Assembly (NCBI GenBank): GCA_037157565.1
Contig: JAZHRO010000014.1
Location: 98,673,501 to 98,737,500 of the forward strand
Length of the DNA: 64,000 nucleotides
Origin: Thalassia testudinum
Lineage: Eukaryota; Streptophyta; Magnoliopsida; Alismatales; Hydrocharitaceae
Reading direction: 5' to 3'
The notes beneath the pieces were generated by a model. That model was not told where the DNA came from and ran no database searches. It saw nothing but the letters and a program-made list of their open reading frames with translations. Every line of letters starts with the position of its first letter. The first letter of the stretch is position 1. Both the position numbers and the translations under genes were made by a program. This document shows, piece after piece, positions 33,505 to 46,013 of this stretch.

Positions 33505-35357
33505 TCAGCCAAGCGGGAAATGCGATGGAGAGGGGATGGTCAAATCAGTAGAGTTTTGTAAGACAAGCACCTTGATTAAGAGCCTGGTTGGTCCAACCAG
33601 GTGCTTGTTCAGATCAACAGGCTGATGATGCAGCCCAAACCCAATCAATCTGGTGGGTTGATAGATGTGGATAAAAAGGTGTGGAACCCACCATAAACTA
33701 TGAAGCTCAGATGGATGTGGAAGTGTAAACGCAGGGTTTGGCTGAGTCGAATCAGCCTGGTCAGAGTAGGGACCCGTAGAATAATCAATGAATGACGCGG
33801 AAACCCTACAGGGGTGATCAGAGAATGATAGAGCATGGTATGTAGTCTGATCAATGTTCGAAACCTGATGTGGAAATGCAATCGGCTCGGTGAGAGGTGA
33901 ATCTGAATAGAACTTGAGTCCGGTTGCAGGTCGGGGTTTGGGAGAGGTTTTGATCCATTCTGTGTGTGCGGCCGAGGTGGCCATTGTGTATGAGGGCTCT
34001 TCTAGAAATAGATGATAGGTGGTTTTCTGTAGAGAGTCCTCTGGGTAACTATCAAATGCCGGAAGAGTGTCTGTAGGATGAAAGGAATCGGATTTGAGAA
34101 AAAATTTGGATTCTTGGTTGTAATCACTCTTGGCATTTCCTATTTTTGGTTCCTGAGGATCGAAAAGGAGTGATTCTGTGTTATTAGTGATCTCGGGAAT
34201 CAGGACCTCAGAGTCAGAGTCAGAGTCATGTGAACTGAGGTCGTAGATAGGCCTGGCGTGTTCAGGAAGGGGAATCTCTCCGCAATTATAGTCAGATCTG
34301 AAATTGTCGGAGAGTTGGCGAAAATGATCATGAATTCCACCACAGCAAAAATCATCAGATGTGGAATCAGCAGCCTGACTGGGTTCTAGCCTATATGTCA
34401 CTTTTGGGCTCAAAAAGATGTTCTGTTCAAGCTCTAAGCTGGTAGGATAGACCCCATTAAAACCTTGCTCATCCAACTCCTCAGTTTCTGTATCATAAAT
34501 TGGCATGTTTTCTGAAAAATCGATCAGATTTCCTGAGGATGTTGGAGAGGGATATTCATTAAATAGAGGCCCGGAATCATATTCTGTAAAAATTTGATCT
34601 TTCTCATAAAGGGCCTCATAATCTTCCCAATAAGTTTCAGATCTAGGTTCTAGGCTTAGGATGTGGGTAGAATTATTAGAACCTAAGTCCGAATAACCTT
34701 CGAGGGTCACCTTATCAAAACAAGGGGCGGAATTTATACCCTCCAGAGGTTCAATTCTAATCTTGTTATTGCAGGAGTCTTGGAGTTCTAAGCTTGGTGA
34801 TTTATGGCCTAGGGTTGGCTCAGCATTGTTTTCTCCTGCAACTTCCCAACCTATTTTAATGCTATCTTCTATTTGGGTTGGGAGTCGACAACCACCTTGT
34901 GCCTCAATCCCGAGGTCTGGGAAACTGGATTGATTCTTAGTACTGTTCCAAGATGACTCATCCTTTGTTTCTGGTGTATACGGGTATTTTTGGTTGATAG
35001 TTTTTTCTAAAAGTCTCATCATCTCTACCCGTTTTTCAAGAGCATCTTGGTTTTGTTCCCAAAGTACAGGATTTGTCAAGCATTGAAGGTATTCAGATTT
35101 GTTAATTTGTCTATCTCAATGTATCCTGTTAGGAGAACTTCTCGGGTTGATCCTTTTTTGGCTCCTGTCAATAGAGTTTGGGCACAGTTTATGATGAAGG
35201 CTGTGGTTGTTGGGACATCAACCTGAATATCTCCTATTGGTGTTGAGGTTTTTTCTTCTTTTTCATAGAATTTTATGGCATCCTCGATCATTTTATCTTT
35301 CATAGATCTCCGATATTCAGGTTTCTTGAATGGTAGTCTTAGGTGGTTTGGCTGCAT
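33505..35357 (-). pseudogene. ORF-X of L (element-specific protein, one frameshift)
   Basis: About 617 codons from ATG 35357 (MQPNHLRLPFKKPEY). One base missing near 35093, compared with P1, shifts the frame; the remaining 524-codon frame is open to the stop at 33505. The N-terminal 120 residues are basic and helical-looking (MIEDAIKFYEKEEKTST, PVLWEQNQDALEKRVEMMRL). The middle is rich in Glu, Asp, Ser and Tyr. The C-terminus is aromatic (LWWVPHLFIHIYQPTRLIGF). There is no zinc knuckle, protease, RT or integrase motif, no clear signal peptide and no long membrane span. I do not recognise the family. It replaces everything between gag codon 42 or so and the end of pol in B. Retention in P1 and L suggests it once served the element. 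Confidence 0.75.
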
Positions 35358-36162
35358 ATTTGGATTAGGTGGTGGAATCAAGATGTGGAATCAAAGGCTT
35401 CGATGTAGACTCATGTTGTGCCAAGATGGAAGAAGGGGGTATCAGAGGAAAGATTAATGTGGTGGTGCTGCATAAACAAGGGAACTGAGGCCTAACCTCA
35501 GGGCAAGTGAATTTCTAAAGCAGGTCTTAAGGGTGGTCTTAGGGACCTCCTTCCGTACATGCACTGTTGGAAGAGGTAAGTTTAGAAGGTGCTGGACCCA
35601 ATCAAGACACCCAAAAATGTGTTGGGTGACTATAGAGGTGCGGGGCAGATGGACCCCTTGATCAGAAAGATCGTCCACCTGAGAATTACCTGGGCAGCCA
35701 GAGAGGGAGAGTCCCGCGAAGACCCCTACACGGTAGAGCGTCCCCACGGGTTACAGGGTTTCCCCCACCCGACCTCTCTTGTCACTGCGGTTCCAGGTAG
35801 ACCAGAATGGGGATCTTGACCTCTTAAGTCTACCAATTTTAAGATCAGGGTGCTTAAGGTTTTCACTTGAACTTTAGTCTTTTAAGTGCAAAGAGTGACC
35901 TAATTTAAGGTTGGTTGACCCAAGGGGTCAACTTTACCTCTTGTTTTCTTTGAGAGCTTTTAGGTCCTGTCTTTTAGGGTTCAAGTGTTTAGAGAGCCAA
36001 TTGTTTTAGATTTTCTTTGAATAGGTATTTTCAGACAAGGGCTTGGGCACACTTCATTTGGTTTTCTCAATTCTTGCTTAAGGAGTGTGTCTCTAAATCC
36101 CTAGTGTTGGATCCTAGGTTGGCTCTACTTGGTCCAGTTAATTCTTTGTTGGGTAATTAGGG
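35358..36162 (-). other. L leader, with remnant gag start
   Basis: Mirror image of 36281-37010. It keeps the gag ATG (35558-35560, MYGRRSLRPPLRP) and about 40 codons, now with stops, before ORF-X takes over. The stretch from about 35600 to 36020 is almost identical to the right arm (only a handful of differences by eye), while both sides of it are over 10% diverged. Confidence 0.7.
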
Positions 36163-36280
36163 CTCAAGCAAGAATGTGTTAGCCCTTAAATACCCTTAAT
36201 AGTGTGCAGAAATAATGAGTTGGAAACATGCAACTTTTATGGTTACTACAATGAGGTCGAACTCAGGATTTCAGTATGTT
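36163..36280. other. Spacer at the centre of the inverted composite
   Basis: 118 bp not shared by the arms. It contains GAGGTCGAACTCAGG at 36253-36267, which equals part of the U5-tail motif in left-arm orientation, and ACTACAATG next to it. No complete primer-binding site or LTR end is present. Confidence 0.6.
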
Positions 36281-36888
36281 CCCTAATTGCCCAACAAAGA
36301 GTTAAATGGACCAAGTAGAGCCAACATAAGGTCAAACATTAGGATTTCAGTAGAGACACACCCCTTAATCAAGAATTGAGGAAATCCAAAAGAGGTGTGC
36401 CCAAGCCATTGATTGAAAATAATTAACAAGAAAAATCCTAAAACAATTGGCTCTCTCTAAACACTTGAACCCTAAAAGACAGGACCTAAAAGCTCTTAAA
36501 GAAAACAATAGGTAAAGTTGACCCCTTGGGTCAACCAACCTTAAATTAGGTCACTCTTTGCACTTAAAAAGACTAAAGTTCAAGTGAAACCTTAAGCACC
36601 CTGATCTTAAAATTGGTAGACTTAAGAGGTCAAGATCCCCATTCTGGTCTACCTGGAACCGCAGTGACAAGAGAGGTCGGGTGGGGGAAACCCTGTAACC
36701 CGTGGGGACGCTCTACCGTGTAGGGGTCTTCGCGGGACTCTCCCTCTCTGGCTGCCCAGGTAATTCTCAGGTGGACGATCTTTCTGATCAAGGGGTCCAT
36801 CTGCCCCGCACCTCTATAGTCACCCAACACATTTTTGGGTGTCTTGATTGGGTCCAGCACCTTCTAAGCTTACCTCTCCCAACTGTGC
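36281..36888 (+). other. B leader
   Basis: From the spacer to the gag ATG. It holds the leader block (36450-36870) nearly identical to the left arm and about 88% like P1. An ORF at 36702-37010 lies over the gag start in another frame and is probably not translated. Confidence 0.65.
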
Positions 36889-39800
36889 ATGTACGGAAGG
36901 AGGTCTCTAAGACCACCCTTAAGACCTCCATTAGAAATTCGCTCTCGTCAAGGCCAAGCCTCGACGCCCGTATTTGTGCAGCAACACCCTCACATTATTC
37001 TCTCTTCTGATTCAGAACCAAGTTCTTCTTCTTCCCCCATCATGGCTCAGCCAGTTGAGGAAGAAAATAATCTGGAACACCAGCTCCAGCGACTCAATGA
37101 CCTCTTCCAAAACTTCGTGCACCCACCACAGCGTCCTATGATGCGGGACCACTACAATCCTGCTGCGGTGGCCATTGAGCCTCGAGTCAGAATCCCGATT
37201 GGAGGACCTGATTCCGAACTAAAGCCCAACATGATTCATGCTATACCTAAATTCCATGGGCTTAATTCTGAAGATCCCTTCCAGCACATCAAACAGCTAA
37301 AGCATCTGGCCCACACTTTTGGATCAGATGCGCAAAATCGGGATATTCTTCTCATGAAGATGTTCTCCTTTTCTCTTATGGACAAGGCCGCCCATTGGTA
37401 TCAAACTCAGACCCGGCCGATCAACACTTGGGAAGAACTTCAATCCGAGTTTTTGAAAAAGTTCTTTCCCGTTGGTCGGACCAACGCCTTGTGCCATCAG
37501 ATTACACACTTCACTCAACAATCAGGAGAACCTCTCCATGAGGCATGGGATCGTTTTCAGGATCTCATGAGAAAGTGCCCCCATCACGGAGTTCCTAAAT
37601 GGGAACAAGTCCAATCTTTTTACCAGGGACTCCGTGAGGACATCCGCCTTTTCGTCAATGCAACTTGCGGAGGAAACATCATGGGTCAACATGAAGACAC
37701 CGTATGGGAGATTCTCGAAAACATGTGCGAGAACTCCATCAACAATGACTCCATGGGATTATTCGACAGGACGAATACCCGCGCAGCGATGAATCTTAAG
37801 GGAGCACATGAGACGCAGGGCCTGTCCGCATCAGTCGACCTGGAATTAATGGCCAGTCGATTGGACAAGGTCTCAATCATTGAAAAGAAGGTGGATGAGC
37901 TGACTCAGCACTTGCAGCGAGCCACCTCTGCGCGTAACTCCTTTGCACAACCTCCTTCCACACAGGAGACTGTGCAAAATATCCTCCACCGATCCTCCCC
38001 TGGGATGGATCCATATCCATCCCCATCTGATTCTTGGACTGGAAGATCATCCGATCCTTTCTACACCAGCCGGGGGAACTCCATTCCTCCTTTCCCTGAT
38101 TCTCAGGAGGTTCCTCAGACCTGCGAGGACCTCAACGCCATCCAGAACGACCCATTCTCCAACACTTACAACCCTGGATGGCGAAACCATCCCAATTTTC
38201 AGTGGGCGGGAAATTCCCAAACCCAAAGACCACCTTTTCAGTCCCGCCCACAGCCCTCTCATCACTACCAGCCGCCTCAGCCTCGGCCCAACCCTACTTA
38301 TCCATCAGGGCCAAATCAAGATCAAATGTCCTTAATCCTTCAGACTCTGGCTGACATTCAAAAAACGAATGCGGCTATTCAAAAACAGCACAAGGACGAG
38401 CTTACTGAAGTTAAAACTCATCTGGCCCAGTTGGCAAATTCTCGCCAGCCAGGCACACTCCCTTCCCAACCTCTTCCTAACCCAAATAACGTGCCAACCC
38501 AGAAGCGCGTTATGAATCCAAATTTAGGCCACGCTCAATGGATTTATCAGGCCCCCACTGCTCCATCTCCAGACGAGATGGAAGCCTCAACTTCTCGTGC
38601 GGGATTTCAGCAGCAGCCACCCCTCCTACCAAACCCAAACCAAAACCAGGCTGGATTAAATTCTGTAACAACACGTAGTGGTAAGACAACTCAAGACCCG
38701 CATTATCCAAACCACTCCCAGCCTGATAACCATGACCCTAGGATAGTTATCCAAGGTACCGCTGTTCCAGACCCACAACCTGGACCTATCCTAGAAGAAC
38801 CAACCAAGATCCCGTTTCCCGAGGCCCTGACCAAGGGAAAGAAGACCACCAAACCCGTGGCCCCTGAGGAAGACCTGGTCAAGCTCTTTGAGCAGGTCCA
38901 CATAAACATCCCCTTGATGGATGCAATCCGCCACGTACCAGCTTATGCACGATTTCTAAAGAATATATGTACACCCCAGCGTAAGCCGCGAACCAAGGGA
39001 GGGAGCCCAATTGTTCTGTCAGAGCAAGCCAGCTCTGTAATCCTTAGTAGACTCCCACCCAAGGCAAAAGACCCTGGAACTCCCCTGATCTCCTGTAAGA
39101 TAGGTGGTACCCAATTTGATAGAGCATTGTTAGACTTAGGTGCATCTATAAATCTGATACCCACATCCTTACTTGACCATCTAGAAGAATCTGAGCTGAA
39201 ACCAACCGAGGTGACATTACAATTAGCAGATCGATCTATAAAGTCACCAAAAGGGGTTCTCGAGGATGTTATCGTGAGAGTGCGGGATTTCTATTTTCCA
39301 GTGGACTTTATAGTCTTAGACATGGATGCACCTGAGAACCCTAGGGATACACCAATCATTCTAGGGAGACCTTTCTTGGCTACTGCTAGAGCCAACATCA
39401 GCTGTGAGGAGGGCCAAATAGAGCTTAAGTTTGGAGATCAAACACTGAAAATTGATATATTTAAGGCCCAACAAGGAATTAATTGCGGCGTCATCGAGCA
39501 AATTTGTGACATCAAGACTTTGGTTGATGAATCACACCTCCAGAATGACTTGAGTATGCCTCATCAACCACAGAAGGATCTTGACCCGCAAACAGAGGAG
39601 TCAAATCCAGATGTGAACAACCCAGTAACTCCCACCCTTGAACCTCACATCTATACTGAACCACCCGCTGCTGCTGAAAACCCCATCCTCGAACTGAAAC
39701 CCCTTCCTGCTCACTTAAAATACGTCTTTTTGGGTTCTAATCAGACCCTTCCTGTGATCATCAATTCCAACCTCAGTCCTGAACAGGAATCCCGTCTGAT

Positions 39801-42588
39801 TGTTGTCCTCCAGCAACATCGCAGAGCCATCGGATGGACTCTCGATGATTTGACTGGAATAAGTCCCTCTTATTGTACTCATCATATCTATTCAGAAGAG
39901 GGCACACGACCTTCTCGTGAAATGCAGAGACGCTTAAACCCCAATCTGCAGGAGGTCGTGAAAAAGGAGATCATCAAGTGGTTAGATGCCGGGATCATCT
40001 ACCCGATCTCCGATAGTCGTTGGGTGAGCCCAATTCAGGTCGTGCCTAAGAAGGCAGGACTCACCACTATAACGACTGAGACCGGAGAAATCATTCCTAC
40101 CCGATTAGCCAACTCGTGGAGAGTCTGTATAGATTACCGTCGACTCAATTCCTCCACGAAGAAGGATCATTTCCCACTACCCTTCATTGATCAAATTCTC
40201 GAAAAATTAGCGGGAAATAGGTTCTTCTGCTTTCTTGACGGGTACTCCGGTTATAACCAGGTGGCAATCCATCCTGAGGACCAAGAAAAGACCACGTTCA
40301 CCTGCCCCTTCGGAACATACGCTTTCCGAAGGATGCCTTTCGGTCTTTGCAATGCACCCGCTACTTTTCAGCGATGCATGCTTGCCATATTATCAGATAT
40401 GGTAGGTGATTATCTGGAAGTCTTCATGGATGACTTTTCAGTTTTCGGAGCATCATTCGACGATTGCCTCCAACACTTGGTCCAGATACTCAGGCGGTGC
40501 ATCGATGTGAATTTGGTTCTTTCCTGGGAAAAGAGCCATTTCATGGTGCCTGAGGGAATTGTCCTGGGACACTCAATTTCGGAGAAAGGTATCCAAGTGG
40601 ATGGAGCTAAGGTTAATCTGATTTCTCACCTTCCTATGCCTAGCTCGATCAGGGACATCCGATCCTTTTTAGGGCATGTCGGTTTTTATCGACGATTTAT
40701 CCCTGATTTTTCAAAAATCGCACGCCCCCTGACCACTCTTCTCTCCAAGGATGTTCCCTTCGAAATCTCCAAGGAATGCACTCAAGCATTTGAAATCCTG
40801 CGTGACCGAGTCACCCAAGCCCCGATCCTACAGTCCCCTGATTGGTCTCAACCCTTTGAGATCATGTGTGATGCATCCGACTTCGCTGTAGGAGCGGTTT
40901 TGGGGCAGAAAAATGACAAGAAACCTGTGGTCATTTACTACGCTAGCAAAACACTCGATGAGGCTCAGCGTAACTATACAGTTACTGAGAAAGAGCTGCT
41001 AGCTGTAGTATTTGCCCTAGAGAAGTTCAGATCGTACCTTCTGGGTTCCCATGTCATCATATACTCGGATCACACGGCTGTGAGGCATCTCCTTGCAAAG
41101 AAGGACGCGAAACCTCGATTGATCCGATGGATCTTGCTGTTGCAAGAATTTGACCTTGAGATTCGCGACAAAGCGGGAAAACAAAACGTGGTAGCTGATC
41201 ACTTGTCCCGTCTTCCTTCCGAAATAATTGACCCTTCCAGACCCATCACTGAGCATTTTCCCGATGAGCACCTGCTGACTATTGGTACTAGCCTTCCATG
41301 GTTCGCTAATATTGTAAATTACTTGGCATCTCATCAGACCCCGTTCGATTGGCCGAAGGCCAAGAAAGACAAATTACGCGCCGATGCCAAGTATTACATT
41401 TGGGAAGACCCGTACCTCTTCCGCATAGGTGCCGATCAGATCATCCGGAGATGTGTCCCGGAAGGGGAAGTCAACAATATCCTCTCTTTCTGCCATGACC
41501 AGGCATGCGGTGGCCATTTTGCCGGGCATAAAACCGCATCAAAAGTCCTCTAGTGCGGCTTTTACTGGCCCACACTGTTCAAAGACGCACACAGTCATTG
41601 CAAGGCATGCAGTCGTTGCCAGACTTTGGGCAACATGAGCCGTCGCGACATGATGCCTATGTAACCGATTCTAGTATGCGAAATCTTTGATGTTTGGGGG
41701 ATTGATTTTATGGGCCCCTTTCCTGTTTCGGATGGTTTCGAATACATTCTGTTGGCTGTGGACTACGTGTCCAAATGGATCAAAGCCATACCGACCCGAA
41801 CCTGTGATCACAAAATCGTTCTCAAATTCATTCATCAACACATTTTCTCAAGGTTCGGGATTCCTCGTGCAATAATTTCTGATGGGGGGACCCATTTCAC
41901 AAATGCTCAGTTTAGGTCACTGATGACCAAATACGGGGTGTATCACCGAATCTCTACTCCTTACCACCCCCAAACTAATGGTCTAGCTGAGCTGTCTAAT
42001 CGGGAGATCAAGAAAATCCTGCAAGTCACTGTTCGACCTGACAGGAAGGACTGGTCGTCCCGACTTCCGGAAGCATTGTGGGCCTATAGGACCGCCCACA
42101 AGACCCAATTGGGCATGTCTCCCTTTAGATTGGTGTACGGAAAGGCATGCCACCTTCCCGTCGAACTGGAGCATAAAGCCTATTGGGCAGTACGGAACTG
42201 TAATCTAGATCTTTCCAAGGCTGGGACCCATAGAAAACTCCAAATAAGCGAGATCGATGAATTACGCATAGACGCGTACGAGAACTCGCAAATCTACAAG
42301 GAGCGGGTTAAAGCCTTCCACGACAAACACATCTCGAGAAAGATCTTTCATCCTGGTCAAAAGGTCCTACTCTTCGATGCCCGACTCAAACTCTTCCCAG
42401 GAAAACTGAGATCTAAGTGGGTCGGACCATATTTGGTCCGACAGGTTTTTGGAAATGGAGCAATCGAAATCAGTCCACTCAGCCACGATTCTGAACCTTT
42501 CATCGTGAACGGTCAGAGACTCAAGCCGTTCATTGATGTAACTTCTACTGATTTGGCTGAGGCATCTTATATCCTCCTTTCCCCTTGA
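36889..42588 (+). pseudogene. B gag-pol polyprotein, nearly intact (two stops)
   Basis: One frame of 1,899 codons from MYGRRS, broken only by TAG at codon 1555 and TAA at codon 1592, each one C-to-T change from a Gln codon. Gag is about 1-600: HAIPKFHGLNSEDPFQHIKQ, KKFFPVGRTNAL, CPHHGVPKW, YNPGWRNHPNFQW, no CCHC. The linker has SVTTRSGK. Protease has DLGAS at 749 and ILGRPFLATA. RT has SYCTHHIY, FLDGYSGYNQVA, and FMDD at 1179-1182. RNase H has CDASDFAVGAVLG (D1328), TEKELLAVVF and YSDHTAVRHLL. Integrase has the HHCC region, D1606, D1665 and E1701 (D-58-D-35-E), and ends at [11 protein letters not shown]. No chromodomain or env-like ORF follows. This is the clearest autonomous member here and a plausible source of enzymes for L-like elements. 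Confidence 0.92.
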
Positions 42589-42843
42589 GCTTATTGCGCC
42601 CAGCCGATGGCGTAAAACTCAGCGCTTAACGGGAGGCAGCCCGTCATTCTCTTTGAAAACCTGAAACTTGTTCTGACACCTTTCAGCACTCGAAGTTCAC
42701 CCTTACAGACAGCCGACCCCAACTCAGATGTTCGCATCTGAGATTTGAAATCGTCCGCAAAAAAAAAAAAATTTTCAACCCGACCCATCCACTCACCCAA
42801 ATTTCTGTCTTAAGGAATGAACTAAGACCCCCTAGATTACAAT

Positions 42844-42876
42844 GAGGACATTGCAAATCTTAGGCATGGGGGGGTA
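42844..42876 (+). other. B internal purine tract with GAGGACA box
   Basis: GAGGACATTGCAAATC, then TTAGGCATGGGGGGGTA, 255 nt after the pol stop. It has a run of seven G and repeats the core of the LTR-proximal tract. Confidence 0.7.
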
Positions 42877-44132
42877 TGAAAGTACAAAAACTCGTAAGAA
42901 ATGGTTTCAAACAAAAAAAATTCACATATGCCAAAAACACCATAAAAATTAAAAAATTTTCGAAAAAGAACAAGAGGAAAAGAGGAGAAGGAAATTTTGC
43001 GAAGGAGAAAAGAAACAAAAGGAAAAAGGAGCACAAAATTATGAGAAAAAGTGATAGTCATTAGTAAGGAACTAAGGAATTAACCTAAGCTCTAGACCTC
43101 ATTCAAGAAAAGTGCACAATAAGATTAGTAAAGAATGCAAACCTTAGGTATTCTTGAATAGACTCTTAGTACCCATTAAGATCTGGACACTCCTCAAGAG
43201 GTTGAGGAAAATGAAAAGCTGAAGTATTAGGTCTAAAGCTTAGGGAGTATTCGGCCTCGTTAACTAATTTTTGGTTTACGGGACTCAGTAACCTAAGCAC
43301 CCTAATCTCACACACAGCCTGGTTCAGTAAGCGTAAAAATCAGAATCACGCAGAAGCGTTGCAAAAATCTGAAAAGAACACCTAGAATAGGAGCGGCCGA
43401 TCAACACAAGTTGATTTTGACGAGTTCCCAGCGCAGAGAGGCGGGAAATCCCCTCGAAGATGCGTAACAAAGTATCATCTCCTCGGTGCTTGTCTCTTAG
43501 GATATTTACATATCCTACTGGGGGCATGTAAGCACTCTGCTAGTTCAGATTCCATGGATGGCATTATCTCGAAGTGTCAATTGCCAGGGTCTGGATTCGG
43601 CCACGGAATACCATGGATGGGATTATCCCGAAATCTCAATAGCCAAGATTCCGGGGGTTGCCATGGGCGGTGCTATCTCGAAGCATCGATCGCCAGGAAC
43701 CCTTGAGGATTGATGATGGGAGCAAGGAATCTGATACAGACCGTGTTGAAAAGCCAATCCTAGGCTAGAACTAAAAAGAAAAAGAGAGAGAAAACTCTCC
43801 AAACAGAAAAATTTTCTATCTCTCTCTTACAAAACGCACTGCGAACTGAGCCAGGGCTAAAATCATTTCAAGCACGGGTGCTTTAACCACGAAGTCCAAT
43901 AAACCTTAGGTTAGTTCTTGTGGGCCTTAAAAACCTTTGCTAAAAGACTGAGGCTAAGGCTAGACAGATTTGGATCTTGATTGGTACTAGAGTACCTTTT
44001 AGGCCTATGGTCAGCATTCTAACCTAATCTATGCTCAAATAAAAAAGGCACTTATCTAAAACTATTAAAAACTTCATGGTCTAGAACAAGGGTTGAAACC
44101 TTAAGTTTTTGCTAAGGGACTAGCAAAAGCTA
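42877..44132 (+). other. B 3' noncoding region with conserved block
   Basis: Mirror image of 32014-33274. It has an A-rich stretch (42900-43060), the stem AGGATAT/ATATCCT (43499-43516) preceding GGGGGCATGTAAG, and the threefold repeat 43552-43697. No env-like ORF is present. Confidence 0.7.
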
Positions 44133-44144
44133 GGCATGGGGGTA
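44133..44144 (+). other. B 3' polypurine tract
   Basis: GGCATGGGGGTA directly before the TGATGAGAACC start of the LTR. Confidence 0.85.
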
Positions 44145-45970
44145 TGATGAGAACCTCATCATGAGCCATAACTAGCTCATTTTGACCCAATACAAAGGAT
44201 AAAAGCTCCTACATAACTCAAGGAAAGGCTTAACTCAGAGAATTCTGAGTTTAAGGAGAAAACAAGTCATAAGGGGTAAAAATGCAATTTCACCAGTATA
44301 ATCTGCATACAGGGTAATTCAGGGCCCAAACATAGGTCAAAGCAGCTTAATAAGAATAAAAGTGGGATGAAATGATCTAGCAAGGGCTACAGCAATTCCA
44401 AGAAACTAAATGATAAATCTGTAACCCTAGAACAACCCACTTCAATTCACAAGGTTCGAGGCAAAGTAAAAATAGAATAAACCCTCTAAAATTCATAGAA
44501 AAATAATCTCTAGGGTTTAGAACCTTCAATTTGGCCTTTAGAACCCATTTTGACCTACATTGAGAACCATGCCCAATTAATAACTTAATTTGGGTTTTTG
44601 CGCAAATTGATCGGTCAAACAAGGTTTAATATGAAAATGAAATTCACCATCAGATTCCTTAGGTCCTAATTAGTCATGTATAAAAACTTGAGCCTAAGAA
44701 GAAACCTCCTTGACCGACTTTACACTTTGGTCCTCATTTATTTACTCTTTGGCCCTCAACTTTTGAACCCTCGCATTTTGGCCCCTAACTCTCCTTCGTT
44801 CTTTGCAATCAGGTCCCTCCTGCAAAAACCTGCCAGCACCATGCTCCGGCGACCTTGCGCGGAGCATGGCGCCGCGCAGGGTGAGGTGGGAGACCTAGCA
44901 AGTAAACCGGGGGTGCCCTGCGTCGTCAGCCGTCGCAGGGGCACCCCCCTGGTCATTGTAGCCCACCATACCGGCCGTGCGAACGTACGGACGGTATGGG
45001 TTCGTGTTTCCGACCATTCTCCGGCGAGGGAGACACGTCGTCTCCCTCCGCCTTCCTCCCTGTTTCATCCCTATAAATACCCCCCGCTGCTCCACCGACC
45101 AGAGCAGCCTGGATCTGACGGAGAAAATCCCCAACTTCCTTCTCTTCTTTCTCCGGCAGACGCTCACCAGCTCCGGCGGTTTCCTCCCCCTCCACCTCTT
45201 CGCTCTGCCGCAATACCAGCAGCAGAGATTTCCTCCCCTGCTCTTCCCGCGCCACGCCGCACCCAGCTGGCGCCTCTCCGGCTCTCTGCTCGCCGCCGCC
45301 CCTTTCCCTGAGCATCGTCTTCTCCGGCGACAGTCGATACGACTGTCGCCCTGTTCCTCCCCCTTCGTCCCTGCAAGTAAGCTAGAGCTACTCCCCTTCT
45401 CCTCCTCTTTCTTTCCCCGCTTTCAATTTATTCAATTAAGCCCTCTACCGACCCTGACCACCTTCACCCCCTTCGCCTCCGACCACCCTCCGGCGAGCCG
45501 CTCCCATCACCTCAGCAACCCACACGGCTCGCCGACCCTCACCGAACCTCCGCCTCATCACACTGAGCACCCCCCACCCCTCCACTGCCACTCCACACCT
45601 CCGTAACATTCCCCCGAACAAACCCATTCCTCCGGTTGCAGTCCGACCCAGGGCTGCCGCCAGACACCTCCTTGCGGCCTGCCGCGCAGCTGCTCACCTT
45701 CGCCGTGCCACGGCGAAGGTTCCCCAGTGGTTTGATCAGGCCGCGAGGCCATATTCGTGTCCGACAGGTTTAGAGGTTCGACCGCCATTAACGCACATTG
45801 AAGCAGCTTCTCCCGCGCTCCAGGCTTGAGGACTCCAGGTCTCCAGCTGCTGCGGAGTACAGGGAGTATTGCGAAGGCAGCCAGCCAGCAACCTATGCAA
45901 ATAGAAGCCGCAGCTGCAGAAGCCAGGCCGCGGTCTCCCAGCAGGCGCACGCGAGGAACGGTCTGCGTTT

Positions 45971-46013
45971 AGTCCCACATCGGTAAGCCTCACACCCGTT
46001 CCACTGTTTAAAT
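45971..46013 (+). promoter_or_regulatory. B LTR promoter: USE plus TATA-like box
   Basis: AGTCCCACATCG at 45971-45982, 24 nt, then TTTAAAT at 46007-46013. The spacing equals that at 48267-48309 and 30136-30178. Confidence 0.65.

Noticed and set aside
36702..37010. 102-residue ORF identical over most of its length to the one at 35454-35747
   Set aside because: It overlaps the gag start in another frame. Identity reflects the conserved leader DNA, and P1 does not keep the frame.
42877..44132. Env-like gene in the B 3' region
   Set aside because: No ORF over about 70 codons with a signal peptide or membrane segment; the mirror region in L is equally empty.
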